From CBDCVO01 sp965223085 (GTDB taxonomy: Bacteria; Pseudomonadota; Gammaproteobacteria; Ga0077536): a stretch of DNA of 64,000 bases. The notes below the pieces were generated by a model. That model was not told the origin of the DNA, did no database searches, and saw only the letters and a list, made by a program, of their open reading frames with translations. Shown piece by piece: positions 9,135-19,170 of this stretch (its first letter is position 1; every line of letters starts with the position of its first letter). The translations under genes and the position numbers were made by a program. The stretch covers positions 3,596,001 through 3,660,000 of the forward strand of contig OZ244981.1 of assembly GCA_965223085.1 (NCBI GenBank), in the 5' to 3' direction.

Positions 9135-12100
9135 CTAATCATCCGGCGCATATTTGAGCGTGTCGGCATTTTCGTCTGAGGCTGAAGGTTTATCGGCTTC
9201 GATTTCGGCGCGCAGACCGTCTAGTTCTTCCTCGAGGGCGCGCTTTTCTTGATAGAATTCTTTGCGTATGCGTTCACGCTCCGCATTGATGTCGGCGATC
9301 ATAGCGGCGCGCTCTTTCTCACGTTCGACACTCCAGCGTTGGCGCTCGAGTTCTTCCCGCTCTTCCCGTCGTTTGCGCCGTTCATATTCGAGTTCTTCTT
9401 CGGATATTTGCAGTAGTGCTTCACGCTCTTGTTGTAACTCGTTCTCGTGGGCCACCCGCAGTTCTGCAAGTTCTCGTTTCAGGTCATGTTTTTCCTTGAT
9501 CATCTCCTTACGGAGGCGCTCGCGTTCGGCCCCGATTTCAGTTAAGGTTTTCGCACGCGACGCTTCTAAGGCCGCTATCTCTTGTTCGAGAGCATGGCGC
9601 TCCAGGTCTGTCTCCTTGCGCATCTTCTCGCGCTCGGCATCGAGCTGGGACCTCATTTGCTCCCGCTCCAGCCGTTGCTGCTCTTCCCAGGCGGTTTGCT
9701 GTTGTCGAATTGCCTCCGCGGTTGCGCGTTCTTGCTTTTCACGTTCGCTTTGCAACTGAGCTTCCTGGGCCGAACGCAGTTCGACGAGCTCCTGTTCGAG
9801 TGCGCGGCGCTGTGCGTCGATGTCGTTATGCATGCGCGCTCGTTCGGCTTCCAGTGCGTCTTTTAGTTGGGCACGTTGGTAGTCTTGTTCAGCTTGCCAG
9901 TCACGTTGTTGTTGTGCGAGAGATTCAGCCGCGGCGCGTTCCTGGGCGTCGCGCTCCGAGCGTAATTGCGCGTCGTGAGCTTCGCGTAGTTCAGCCAGTT
10001 CTTGGCGCAGGGCCTCCTCTTCTGATTGGAGGTTACTGCGCATTTCTTCGCGTTCGGCGTTGAGCTCGGCGATTACGCCAGCGCGGCTATCGCGTAGTTC
10101 GCTGAGCTCTGCCTCGAGCGTACGCCGTTCAGCGGTGATTTCTTCCCGCATCTGCGCCTTTTCGGCTTCTAGCTCAGCCTGTAAGCGGGTACGCTCTCGT
10201 TCCTGTTCAGCCGCCCAGTCGTCGCGTAATTCTTCCAGCATCGCTCGTTGGGCTTCCTCAGCCGCATTGCTCTGCGCTTCCTTCTCACGCAGTAGTTCGG
10301 CTTCGTGTTCAGTACGCAGCGCCTGCAGTTCTTGTTCGATCGTTACGCGGCGTTGCTCTCGTTCAATATCGAGATTGGCGTTAAATTGCGCCCGTTCCAC
10401 ATCGAATTGTTCTTGCCAGTTACGTTGTAATTCTTCGTGCTCCTGCTCCAGTTGTTCCGCGTGTGTGGCGCGTAAATCAGAAAGTTCACGTTCAAAATCG
10501 CGGCGTTCACTGCTCATCGTTGCAAGCTTGCGCTCGCACTCTGCCTCGAGTTCGGTTGCGAGTTGCTCGCGTTTCGCTTTTTCTTCTGCGAACCACTCTT
10601 GTTGCAAAGCGGCTATTTTTTCTGCCGCCGCCTGCTCTTGTGCTTCGCGCTCGCTATGCAGTTCTGCCTCGTGGGTCGCACGCAGGCCGTCTAGGTCCTG
10701 CAATAGTTCGTGGTGTTCTGCGCGCAGGTTTTTGCGCATTTCTTCACGCTCAGCGCTGATCTCTGCGATTGCAGCTGCATGAGAGGTGCGTAATTGGTCC
10801 AGCTCCGTTTCCAAGGTGTGCCGTTCTTGCGCGATTTCATCCCGCATACGGGTGCGCTCAGAATCGAGTTCAGCCGCTAATTGTGCCCGCGCTTCCTCTT
10901 GTTGCCCTTGCCATTCGCGGCGTTGTTGCTCCAATGCGTCTTCTAAGGCCTGATCCGCAGCGAGGCGCTGCGCTTCTTTCTCCTGGTGCAGTTCCGCTTC
11001 GTGCGCACGTCGTCGTTCAGCTAGTTCTTGCTCAAAAGTTTCGCGTTCTCGCGCTATTTCTTCCCGAGCGTTGTCGCGTTCGGCGTTTGCTTCGGCGACG
11101 ATTTGCTCTCTTTCCGCTTCTTGTTGTTCTTCCAAAGCCTCTAGCTGTTGCTTCAAGGCTATATCTGCAGCGGCCCGCTGGTCGTCACGTTCGCGCTGCA
11201 ATTCGGTTTCATGCGCCGTTCGTCGCGCAGCTAATTCTTCTTCCAGGGTGCGTTTCTCGGCGGCGATTTCTTCGCGCATGCGATCGCGTTCGGCGTCGAG
11301 TTCGGCGGTAAATTGTGCCCGTTCTGTTTCTTGCTGGGTCAACCACGCATTTTGCTGCTGGGCTAAGGCTTCTTCCGCTGCGCGTCGCTCACTTGCGAGC
11401 GCCGCATCTAGCTGGGCGCGCTGTTCGGCTTCGCGGGCTTGCCAGTTGCGCTGCTGTTCCGCAAGCGCTTCTCCGGCCGCTTGTTCGTGGGCCTCGCGTT
11501 CCCGGCGTAGCTCCGCTTCCTGGTTATTTCGTGCCTCGTCGAGATCGCGTTTCAGTGCGTACCGCTCCGCATACATGTTCTTGCGCATCTCCTCGCACTC
11601 GGCGCTGATTTCTGCAACTGTTGCGGCATGGCTGTGTTGCAGCTCGGCGAGTTCTAGCTCTAGCGTCTCGCGTTCTTGAGCCATCGCGTTGCGCAATTGT
11701 TCGCGTTCAGCGTCTAACTCGGCGTTTAACGCCGCGCGTTCCTGCTCCTGCCGCGCGTGCCACTGACGTTGCTGTTCTGCTTGCGCTTCTGCGGCAGCTT
11801 GCTCATGGCTATTACGTGCAGCTTGCATTTCTGTATCAAAAGCGGCACGTCGCTCGGCGAGTTCTTGCTCTAACGTTTCGCGTTCAGCGTCTAACTCGAC
11901 GTTTAACGCGGCGCGTTCCTGTTCTTGCTGTATTTGCCAAGCACGCTGCTGTTCGGCTATTGCCTCTGCTGCGAGGCGCTCTTGCTCATCGCGGGCGCTT
12001 TGCATTTCCGCTGCGAACGCGTCCTTTTGCGCGCTTAACTCACGTTCGATTGCTTCTCGCTCGGCGTTGATCTGATCCTGTAGTTTTTGGCGTTCGGCAT

Positions 12101-14255
12101 CGAATTCGGCGCGCAAAACCCCGCGCTCTTGGTCCATTTGCGTCTGCCGCGCACGCTCCTGCTCCGCGGCAGCTTGCGCCGCAGACCGTTCTTGGGCGTC
12201 GCGCTCGGCTTGCATTTCTGCCTCGTTGGCAACGCGCCGGTCGGCCAGCTCTTGTTCGAACATCTGCCGTTGTTCTGCAAAAGTACTTTGCAGGCGTTGC
12301 TGTTCGTTAGCCAATTCGGCCATCAATTGCTCGCGTTCCTGCGCTTGCTGCGTTTGCCATTTACGCTGTCGTTCGGCGAGCGTCTCTGTCGCGGCGCGTT
12401 GCAAAGCATCGCGTTCCGCTTGCATTTCCTCAGCGTGTTCGCTGCGCAACGCCTCGAGCTCTTGCTTTAGCGCCTGCTGTTCTTGATAGTAGTTCTTGCG
12501 CGCATCCTCACGCTCGGCACTGATCGTTGCGATCGCGTCGGCATGCGTGGTGCGGAGTTCGTCAAGTTCCGACTCAAGCGTGTGACGCTGCTGTTCAATT
12601 TCATGCTCCATACGTTTCCGTTCAGCATGCAATTCACGTGTCAACTGCTCGCGCTCTTCGTCTTGTTGCGTTTGCCATGCTTGACGTTGCTGCTCTAACT
12701 CTTCACGCTCCGCCTTTAATGCGCGAGTAGCGTCGGCGAGTTCTTGATGCTGTGCTTTAGTGCTATTGTCTAGCTCAGTGCGACGCTCGCGTAGTTTGTG
12801 TTCGGCGGCGGATATTTTTTCGTTTGCTTGTTCTTCCGCTGCGGTTCTAATCCGATTGATCGCGATCGCCAACTTCGTGCTGTAACGTGCTTCTCGTGCC
12901 TCCAGCGCAGCCCGTTGACGCTCGAGTATTTGCGCTTTTTCCTCTAGATAGGCGTGCTTTTGTTTTAATTCATTCATCCGCCCCATTACTTGTTCACGTA
13001 ACTCGCGATCGATCTCTGCAACTTTTGCGCTTAGCTGGCGTTGTGCGTCACGCCGTAACTCGATGACCCTCGAACTCATAAAATAGTCATCGTAATCGTG
13101 GTCTCGTGGCACTTCGGCGCTGACAGCACGTTCCGGTGCTGTTTTCTCTTGCCCCTCGCTCCCGGCTGGGTCGGTGACGATGGAACCGTAGTCCGGGGGA
13201 ATGGGATCACTGACGAAGTGAGCTTCGAGGCCTATTTCGGCCAGGAGGTAGCAGCCAAGTTCTGCGGTGGCAAAATCGTCCGAATAGATCAGATACGTCG
13301 AGTCTGGATCGAGCGTATTACGCTGTGTTCGGAGCGTCGTAACCGGGATATCGATAGCGTTAGGTAAATTGTCTTCAGCACGTAATGCGCCTTCCTCACG
13401 TAGGTCGATCCAGCGGGCGCCGTTAGCAACTAATTGTGCGGCCTGCGCAAAGCTGGCTCGACGCAGGAGGTGGGTGCGTAGGGCCGCATCAAAATTCTCC
13501 ACTGGGACGCGCAATACGACACCACTTGTTAACATCTTTACGGTCGCGTGGGCGCGGCCGTCTGTCATCAACGCTTCTTCCCCGAAGCCCGAACCGGGGA
13601 CACGCACGCCCAACCGTTCATCCTGCCCGTCGGCATGGTGCCGGATGATTTCTGCAGTTCCCGACTTCAAAATAAAATACGCTTCTCCGGGTGCTCCTTG
13701 CGCGAGCAAAACATCGCCTGTCTCGACGGCAATTTCCGTCATAGCGTCGAGTAGCGCGCGGGATTTAGCACGTGGAATTCGCGACAATACGCCGAACGCC
13801 AGCGCCCGCTCGAGGCCATCCATGTGATCCCAGTTCTCGAGCGAGCGGGTCGCGATCGGTTCTTCCCGCTCGGATTGTTGCGCGGTTTGCAGTTCACGTT
13901 GATAGATCCCATAAGGGATCTTTAATACCACGGCGGCGTCCAGTGCTTGAATTTCGTGGTTTTGGGTCGGCTCGTAAATTGCCTCTGTGGCGGGACCGTC
14001 CAGCGCCTTAACCGTGCGTGGCGCGCTGCCCTTCGCTAGTGTCCGCACAGTGCCCTCGAGCAGAAATATGACAAAATCTGCCGATTGCGATCTGTCCACG
14101 ACGAATTCGTCTTTGCGGTACTGCCTGATTTTGGCAGCTGACGCTAAGCTGTGACGATTATGCTCAGACAGCTCACTGAACGGTGCCAGTGACTGCATGG
14201 CTGTGATCACATCGAAATGCTTGGAATCTCGAAGTTTGGGCTGATTGTTATCCAC
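9135..14255 (-). CDS. Giant coiled-coil protein with cNMP-binding and rhodanese-like domains
   Basis: A 1706-residue protein starting at GTG 14255. Residues about 20-120 look like a degenerate cyclic-nucleotide-binding fold. Residues about 155-255 are a better one, with the phosphate-binding cassette F-G-E-E-A-L-M-T-D-G-R-A-H-A-T-V. Residues about 270-350 resemble a rhodanese domain (A-R-W-I-D-L-R-E...), but the catalytic loop reads Y-S-D-D-F-A-T-A-E with no cysteine, so sulfurtransfer is unlikely. From about residue 393 to the end it is almost unbroken Glu/Arg/Gln/Ala coiled coil built from repeating modules. No signal peptide or membrane helix is seen, so it is probably cytoplasmic. A cNMP or redox sensor driving a filament or scaffold is an inference. 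Very long antisense open frames here are by-products of the biased codons. The function is unknown. Confidence 0.85.
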   Translation of the reverse strand: MDNNQPKLRDSKHFDVITAMQSLAPFSELSEHNRHSLASAAKIRQYRKDEFVVDRSQSADFVIFLLEGTVRTLAKGSAPRTVKALDGPATEAIYEPTQNHEIQALDAAVVLKIPYGIYQRELQTAQQSEREEPIATRSLENWDHMDGLERALAFGVLSRIPRAKSRALLDAMTEIAVETGDVLLAQGAPGEAYFILKSGTAEIIRHHADGQDERLGVRVPGSGFGEEALMTDGRAHATVKMLTSGVVLRVPVENFDAALRTHLLRRASFAQAAQLVANGARWIDLREEGALRAEDNLPNAIDIPVTTLRTQRNTLDPDSTYLIYSDDFATAELGCYLLAEIGLEAHFVSDPIPPDYGSIVTDPAGSEGQEKTAPERAVSAEVPRDHDYDDYFMSSRVIELRRDAQRQLSAKVAEIDRELREQVMGRMNELKQKHAYLEEKAQILERQRAALEAREARYSTKLAIAINRIRTAAEEQANEKISAAEHKLRERRTELDNSTKAQHQELADATRALKAEREELEQQRQAWQTQQDEEREQLTRELHAERKRMEHEIEQQRHTLESELDELRTTHADAIATISAEREDARKNYYQEQQALKQELEALRSEHAEEMQAERDALQRAATETLAERQRKWQTQQAQEREQLMAELANEQQRLQSTFAEQRQMFEQELADRRVANEAEMQAERDAQERSAAQAAAEQERARQTQMDQERGVLRAEFDAERQKLQDQINAEREAIERELSAQKDAFAAEMQSARDEQERLAAEAIAEQQRAWQIQQEQERAALNVELDAERETLEQELAERRAAFDTEMQAARNSHEQAAAEAQAEQQRQWHARQEQERAALNAELDAEREQLRNAMAQERETLELELAELQHSHAATVAEISAECEEMRKNMYAERYALKRDLDEARNNQEAELRREREAHEQAAGEALAEQQRNWQAREAEQRAQLDAALASERRAAEEALAQQQNAWLTQQETERAQFTAELDAERDRMREEIAAEKRTLEEELAARRTAHETELQRERDDQRAAADIALKQQLEALEEQQEAEREQIVAEANAERDNAREEIARERETFEQELAERRRAHEAELHQEKEAQRLAADQALEDALEQQRREWQGQQEEARAQLAAELDSERTRMRDEIAQERHTLETELDQLRTSHAAAIAEISAEREEMRKNLRAEHHELLQDLDGLRATHEAELHSEREAQEQAAAEKIAALQQEWFAEEKAKREQLATELEAECERKLATMSSERRDFERELSDLRATHAEQLEQEHEELQRNWQEQFDVERAQFNANLDIEREQRRVTIEQELQALRTEHEAELLREKEAQSNAAEEAQRAMLEELRDDWAAEQERERTRLQAELEAEKAQMREEITAERRTLEAELSELRDSRAGVIAELNAEREEMRSNLQSEEEALRQELAELREAHDAQLRSERDAQERAAAESLAQQQRDWQAEQDYQRAQLKDALEAERARMHNDIDAQRRALEQELVELRSAQEAQLQSEREKQERATAEAIRQQQTAWEEQQRLEREQMRSQLDAEREKMRKETDLERHALEQEIAALEASRAKTLTEIGAERERLRKEMIKEKHDLKRELAELRVAHENELQQEREALLQISEEELEYERRKRREEREELERQRWSVEREKERAAMIADINAERERIRKEFYQEKRALEEELDGLRAEIEADKPSASDENADTLKYAPDD
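9160..13080 (-). repeat. Modular coiled-coil repeats within the giant protein
   Basis: Two kinds of unit recur in the translated coil. One carries a tryptophan in a Q-R-x-W-x-x-Q-x-x-x-E-R-x-x-L context (for example QRAWQIQQEQERAAL and QRDWQAEQDYQRAQL), with about 13 such tryptophans along the coil. The other is a segment of about 36 residues of the type S-H-A-A-x-I-A-E-I-S-A-E-R-E-E-M-R-K-N, seen about six times. At the DNA level the units have diverged. They look like old internal duplications that set a regular filament or spacer length. Confidence 0.6.
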
Positions 14256-14464
14256 GTCGTCCCACCGCTTGAGTCTAATTTCCGTTTGTTCCGCTAAGAA
14301 GCGTGCTAATTAAGGCGTTTAGTGTAGCCTTAGACTCAGTCACCAAGATGAACGTCAGCTTAATATTCAATCTAGCTGCTTAGTTCGTGAAGTAATCGTC
14401 ATTTCGGCGGATTTGGGCGTTACACTCCCACTCAGGCAACCTCGTGTTTAGTAGGGTTAAACAG

Positions 14465-15106
14465 GTGAAATTTGCAGCAGTGATTTGGGATTTTGGGGGC
14501 GTGTTTACCACCTCACCATTCGCTGCGTTCAATCGCTATGAGCGCGCGCGCGGTATTCCGAACGACTTTATTCGCGGTGTTAATGCGGTGAATCCGACGT
14601 CGAACGCGTGGGCGAAATTTGAATCATCCACTATCTCGCTCGCCGAATTCGATCGCGCCTTTGCGCAAGAGTCGGCCGCGGCCGGCTACGAAATCCCGGG
14701 TCGGGAGGTGATCGCGTTACTGGCCGGGGATCTCCGTCCGCGAATGGTGGCGGCGCTTGCCGCAGTAAAGTCTAAATACCGGGTCGCTTGTATCACCAAC
14801 AACGTGAAAGCCGGCGAGGGGCCGAGCATAGCGGGTAGCCGTGCACAAGCTGCACAAATTGCCGCGGTGATGGCCATGTTTGACCTGGTTTTGGAGTCGA
14901 GCCAGATTGGGATCCGCAAACCCGATCGGAGAATCTACGCGATGGCCTGCGAGCGGTTGGGCATACTGCCCCAAGAGGCGGTCTATCTCGACGATCTGGG
15001 CATTAACTTAAAACCGGCACGCGAGCTGGGCATGACAACGATAAAAGTTGTATCTGAACAACAGGCGCTGGCGGCGCTTCACGAGGTTCTCGGCATGTCG
15101 CTGTGA
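14465..15106 (+). CDS. HAD-superfamily hydrolase, dehalogenase/epoxide-hydrolase-N-like
   Basis: About 213 residues from the GTG at 14465, which has AGGG eight bases upstream; a GTG at 14444 is the longer alternative. The four HAD motifs are visible: W-D-F-G-G-V-F near the N-terminus (nucleophile Asp), I-T-N-N (motif II), K-P-D-R-R-I-Y (motif III lysine) and Y-L-D-D-L-G-I-N (motif IV acidic pair). The position two after the nucleophile is Gly rather than Asp, as in the soluble epoxide hydrolase N-domain and ACAD10-like branch, so ordinary phosphatase chemistry is uncertain. It stands alone, divergent from the giant coiled-coil gene. The substrate is unknown. Confidence 0.85.
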   Translation: MKFAAVIWDFGGVFTTSPFAAFNRYERARGIPNDFIRGVNAVNPTSNAWAKFESSTISLAEFDRAFAQESAAAGYEIPGREVIALLAGDLRPRMVAALAAVKSKYRVACITNNVKAGEGPSIAGSRAQAAQIAAVMAMFDLVLESSQIGIRKPDRRIYAMACERLGILPQEAVYLDDLGINLKPARELGMTTIKVVSEQQALAALHEVLGMSL

Positions 15107-15339
15107 ACACCTCGCTCGTGCAATGGGTAGATCTACGTAGGCGTGAAACTCAAGTAGTGCTTTGCTAAGGTCGCTAAATGGGTGTGCGTGCAGCACCCCC
15201 GTCTCGGTCGGATAGTCAATTCCTTTGGGCTATCGGGACGGACTCGAAAGGCTGATCAACGGAACGATTTGCAATAGTCACTCGCCGCGTCGGGTTCACC
15301 TACTAGCGATTGACGCGCACTGCAAGGTGCAAAAAATAC

Positions 15340-18300
15340 ATGGCCAGTATTATGAGCACTGTTACAGAAGCAACGATACTACTCGACGCGAAGTTGAGGG
15401 TGGCGGCTTGGGGAGATAGTGCAACCCGGCTATTCGGCATCGAGCCAGATACAGCGTGGGGGCGTGACTTTGCTGCGTTGACCTTAGCGCCGACGTCGCG
15501 TCAGGTATGGCGGCGGTGGTTGCGAGACATGCACCAAGGGCGATCTTTAACTGCCTCAGATCAGCAAGTGACGGGGCAGGGTGCAAACGGCGAGCAGTTT
15601 CCGCTCAGAATCAGCTTGGATTGGCTCCAGCTCCCAGACGATGCTCAGGTCTTAGTCTCCGCGCGGGTGCGGCGCAACGAGTCGATGGAGCAAGTATTGT
15701 CGCGCCCGCAGGGATCCATCACCGACGCGCAACACCTTGAGAAAGAACGCCTCAAGCTTACTATGGAAGGCGGCCGCGTGCATTCTGTGGATTGGCAGAT
15801 CGATGAAAGGATTGTCATTTTCGACGGTTGGTCGCGGGTATTTGGTGTGGCTGCCGAGACGGATGTTTCCCCGCACGCGCAATGGCTGGAAAGAATCCAT
15901 GTTGACGACATCGGTAGTCTGCGATCGAAAATTATTCCGCACCTAAAAGGTGAAACGGAATACTACGAACATACGCATCGCATGCGTCACGTTGATGGTT
16001 CATGGCGGTGGATCAACGAGCGCGGCAAGGTGCTTGCTCACGATGACGCAGGACGCGCAAGCCGTCTCGTCGGCATCGTTGCCGATGTTACTGAGATCCG
16101 CACATTGGCGGAAGACGCTAAACATCAACGCTATATGTTGTCGGCGATCATCGAATCTTTACCGATCGGAGTTTGGGTAAAAGACTGTGATGGTCGATAT
16201 CTGCAGGTCAATAAGGTTTTTCGAGATCTCCTGGCGGGCATCGACGTTATCGGTAAGACCGACGCGGATTTACCGTGGCCGGAGCAGGTGCGCGAACAGA
16301 TTCAACGTGACGACAAAGCGATTTTGGAAAACGGCATCAGCATATTTGGCCAGCAGAGGACCATTCGTGCCGATACCGGCGAACGTTTGCACATCACGAC
16401 TAGTGGCAGACGACTTTACAGTCTGCATGGAGAAGTAATCGGGTTTATTGGGACGTTTCAGGATATTACCGATAGTAAGAACAATGAAGCGAAGATGCGC
16501 GAAGACCATAAGCGCATTGAACTCGCGGTGGCTAGTACCAAGCTTGGCATGGCGGATTGGAACATTAAAACTGGCCGCGTCAATTTCGACGATAGGTGGG
16601 CGAAAAATCTCGGCTATGAAACGCGCGCCTTGCAACCGACCATCGATCAATGGCGCGCACTCGTGCACCCGGACGACATGCCGAAAGTGCGGGCTGCACT
16701 CGATAAGTACTTAAAAGGGGAAGCGGAGCGCTACGAGCACGTGCACCGGATGCAACATTGCGATGGTTCATGGCGTTGGGTGCAAGACTATGGTCGCGTC
16801 GTCGAATACGATCAGCAGGGACGCCCGCTGCGCATGATTGGCACAAATCTAGATGTAAGCGAGCGTGTGCAAGGAAATCAAGCGATCGCTGAAAGTGAAC
16901 GTCGTTTCCGTAATATGGCTGATGCGACGCCGGCCTTTATTTGGTTGTGGGACACTGATAATAAAATTATCTATGCGAATCGCACTTGGCGTGAGTTCGT
17001 AGATGCAGACGAGAACACACCCTGCGACGTGCTATGTGCGAAGGTACATCCTGAGGACGAGAAAGCCGTGCATGAGGTGTGGGGATGGTCTGTTAAAAGG
17101 CGGGATTCGTTTGAGGCTATTTACCGCATCGAGGGATGTGATGGTAACTATGTCTGGGTACAAGAGCTCGGTCGCCCGCGGTTCACTGATAGCGGTGAGT
17201 ACATCGGCTATATTAGCGCCGCGTTCGACGTCAATAAAGTCGTAGCGGCGGAGAAGGCCCAAGAACATGCTCGCGAACGCGCGGAAGAAGCGGCGCTAGT
17301 TAAAACGAATTTCGTCGCCAACATGAGTCACGAATTGCGAACTCCATTGAACGCCGTGCTCGGCATGCTAGAGGTGATTACGGATAGTGAGCTCAATGAC
17401 GAACAACAACAATATATTGACATCGCGATCCAGGCTGGGCGCGCATTATTAGAGCTCATCAACGATATCTTGGACTTCTCAAAAATTGAGACGAATTCGC
17501 AACAGCTAGAATGTATAGAATTCGATCTGCTTCGTTTAATCGATGACGTTATCGAAATCGTTGCCTTGCAAGCAGATCAGAAGGGTTTAGAGCTCATCGT
17601 CACCGTAAACCCGGATGTGCCGCGTTTTGTGCGAGGAGATCCGGCTCGCCTACGTCAGATTATGGTTAACTTGCTCGGCAACGGCGTTAAATTTACTGCC
17701 GAAGGGTCGGTTGCTGTTACGGTTGTACGAAAGGATCACGATCCGAAGTACCTTAGCTTTAGCGTGAAAGATACCGGAATCGGTATTGCGGCCGATGCGC
17801 TCGAAAAGGTTTTTCTGCCTTTCACCCAAGCAGACAATTCAACTTCACGTTTGTTCGGCGGTACCGGCCTGGGCCTGTCGATATGCCAACAGTTTGTAAA
17901 TGCGATGGGTGGTTCCATCGAGGTGAATTCGATTTTCGGCAAGGGTAGCGAATTCTGTTTCGAGCTACCCTTACCACCTGCGCGGAGTGCGTCTGATAAT
18001 GAGGTTCAGCGAGTTGTTCATTGCGCACTCATTGTTTGTGAACGCAGACGCACGGCAACGTCGATTGCGCATCATTTGTCTCGTCTCGGGGTTCGCTACG
18101 AATGGGTTGCGAATTTCGCCGTTGCGGAGGCGCGTTTCGCGCACGCCATGAGCGCAGGAAATATCGATCTGGTGGTGTGCGATGTCGACGAACCTGATGT
18201 GACCGAAGTACGTTCCCTAGCCGCGCGGCTGGCGGATAAGACTCAGTGTATGCTTGCGGCCCCAGCCCGTTCCCCGCTGCGCCGAGTGTTACGCGATGTG

Positions 18301-19170
18301 GTCGTAATGGCAGTCAGACCAATAAGCTATACAGCGCTCGAAAAACGGGTGTGCGCGATAGACGCCAAGGATGCCGGTGTTGATGAGAAACCGCTGCAAA
18401 CTAATAGTGCCGGCATTAAGGTGCTAGTAGTGGATGATGTGGAATCAAATCTTGCTGTCGCGAAAGCGGTTTTGCGGCGCCTAGGTGTGGACGTGCACAC
18501 CGCGAACGGCGGCAGAGAGGCACTAAGGATGGCGAAGTCCAACACTTACGATATGGTGTTTATGGATTGCCAAATGCCAGAAATCGACGGTTATGAGACG
18601 ACTCAGCTAATGTTGGAACAACTGCGAGATGCCTGCCCGCCGATTATTGCCTTAACTGCGCACGCATCTGCTGAAGAACGCGGCCGCTGTCGGGCAGTTG
18701 GCATGTTAGATGTGCTCACTAAGCCGATCGTGGTCGACGACATAAAGCGCGTCCTATGCAAATACTGCAGCGGCGTCTCGATTAAGGAAGCAAGTGGTGA
18801 CAAAGACGACGGCGTTCATGCACTAAACCCCGAGCTTGTTGACGAGACAGTGTTCGAACAGCTGCTAGATTCCTTTGAAGCCGATGGTCTGCGAGATTTA
18901 GTGGTGGTCTTCAACGATTCGTTTGAGGCGAAGCTCACCGAGCTCGATGTCGCATGCGCCGCGAGTGACATTGAATCAGCAGGCCGGATTACTCACGCCA
19001 TGAAAGGCACTGCAGCGAACATGGGCGCTACCGGTTTGCAAAAAATCGCCGCCGAATGCGACGCTTGTGCCAGGCGCGGGGAATTGCCGGCAAATGAAGC
19101 AGTGGCTCGTTTGAGAACAGAATTTCGCCGTGTGGTAGACGCTTTCGTGAATTTTACTAAAGCGGCCTAG
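15340..19170 (+). CDS. Hybrid sensor histidine kinase: five PAS, HisKA, HATPase, two receivers, Hpt
   Basis: A 1276-residue protein from the ATG at 15340; 15352 (ATG) and 15310 (TTG) are alternatives. There is no membrane segment, so it is a soluble sensor. Five PAS-like units span about residues 1-645, several with the PAS_3 D-G-S-W-R-W motif. The HisKA box N-M-S-H-E-L-R-T-P puts the phospho-acceptor at about His664. The ATPase has N-L-L-G-N-G-V-K-F-T, D-T-G-I-G-I and G-G-T-G-L-G-L-S-I. A poorly conserved receiver-like region (about 900-1005) is followed by a canonical receiver (V-V-D-D, phospho-Asp about 1076 in V-F-M-D-C-Q-M-P, L-T-K-P) and an Hpt domain (T-H-A-M-K-G-T-A, about His1219). 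It is a full intramolecular phosphorelay. No response regulator lies next to it, so the output is unknown. Confidence 0.92.
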   Translation: MASIMSTVTEATILLDAKLRVAAWGDSATRLFGIEPDTAWGRDFAALTLAPTSRQVWRRWLRDMHQGRSLTASDQQVTGQGANGEQFPLRISLDWLQLPDDAQVLVSARVRRNESMEQVLSRPQGSITDAQHLEKERLKLTMEGGRVHSVDWQIDERIVIFDGWSRVFGVAAETDVSPHAQWLERIHVDDIGSLRSKIIPHLKGETEYYEHTHRMRHVDGSWRWINERGKVLAHDDAGRASRLVGIVADVTEIRTLAEDAKHQRYMLSAIIESLPIGVWVKDCDGRYLQVNKVFRDLLAGIDVIGKTDADLPWPEQVREQIQRDDKAILENGISIFGQQRTIRADTGERLHITTSGRRLYSLHGEVIGFIGTFQDITDSKNNEAKMREDHKRIELAVASTKLGMADWNIKTGRVNFDDRWAKNLGYETRALQPTIDQWRALVHPDDMPKVRAALDKYLKGEAERYEHVHRMQHCDGSWRWVQDYGRVVEYDQQGRPLRMIGTNLDVSERVQGNQAIAESERRFRNMADATPAFIWLWDTDNKIIYANRTWREFVDADENTPCDVLCAKVHPEDEKAVHEVWGWSVKRRDSFEAIYRIEGCDGNYVWVQELGRPRFTDSGEYIGYISAAFDVNKVVAAEKAQEHARERAEEAALVKTNFVANMSHELRTPLNAVLGMLEVITDSELNDEQQQYIDIAIQAGRALLELINDILDFSKIETNSQQLECIEFDLLRLIDDVIEIVALQADQKGLELIVTVNPDVPRFVRGDPARLRQIMVNLLGNGVKFTAEGSVAVTVVRKDHDPKYLSFSVKDTGIGIAADALEKVFLPFTQADNSTSRLFGGTGLGLSICQQFVNAMGGSIEVNSIFGKGSEFCFELPLPPARSASDNEVQRVVHCALIVCERRRTATSIAHHLSRLGVRYEWVANFAVAEARFAHAMSAGNIDLVVCDVDEPDVTEVRSLAARLADKTQCMLAAPARSPLRRVLRDVVVMAVRPISYTALEKRVCAIDAKDAGVDEKPLQTNSAGIKVLVVDDVESNLAVAKAVLRRLGVDVHTANGGREALRMAKSNTYDMVFMDCQMPEIDGYETTQLMLEQLRDACPPIIALTAHASAEERGRCRAVGMLDVLTKPIVVDDIKRVLCKYCSGVSIKEASGDKDDGVHALNPELVDETVFEQLLDSFEADGLRDLVVVFNDSFEAKLTELDVACAASDIESAGRITHAMKGTAANMGATGLQKIAAECDACARRGELPANEAVARLRTEFRRVVDAFVNFTKAA

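Noticed and set aside
9262..12730. Many long plus-strand open frames (up to 240 codons) opposite the coiled-coil gene
   Set aside because: They encode Ser/Arg/Cys-rich or Arg/Leu-rich low-complexity sequences mirroring the Glu/Arg/Gln-biased coil. The minus-strand protein has real domains.
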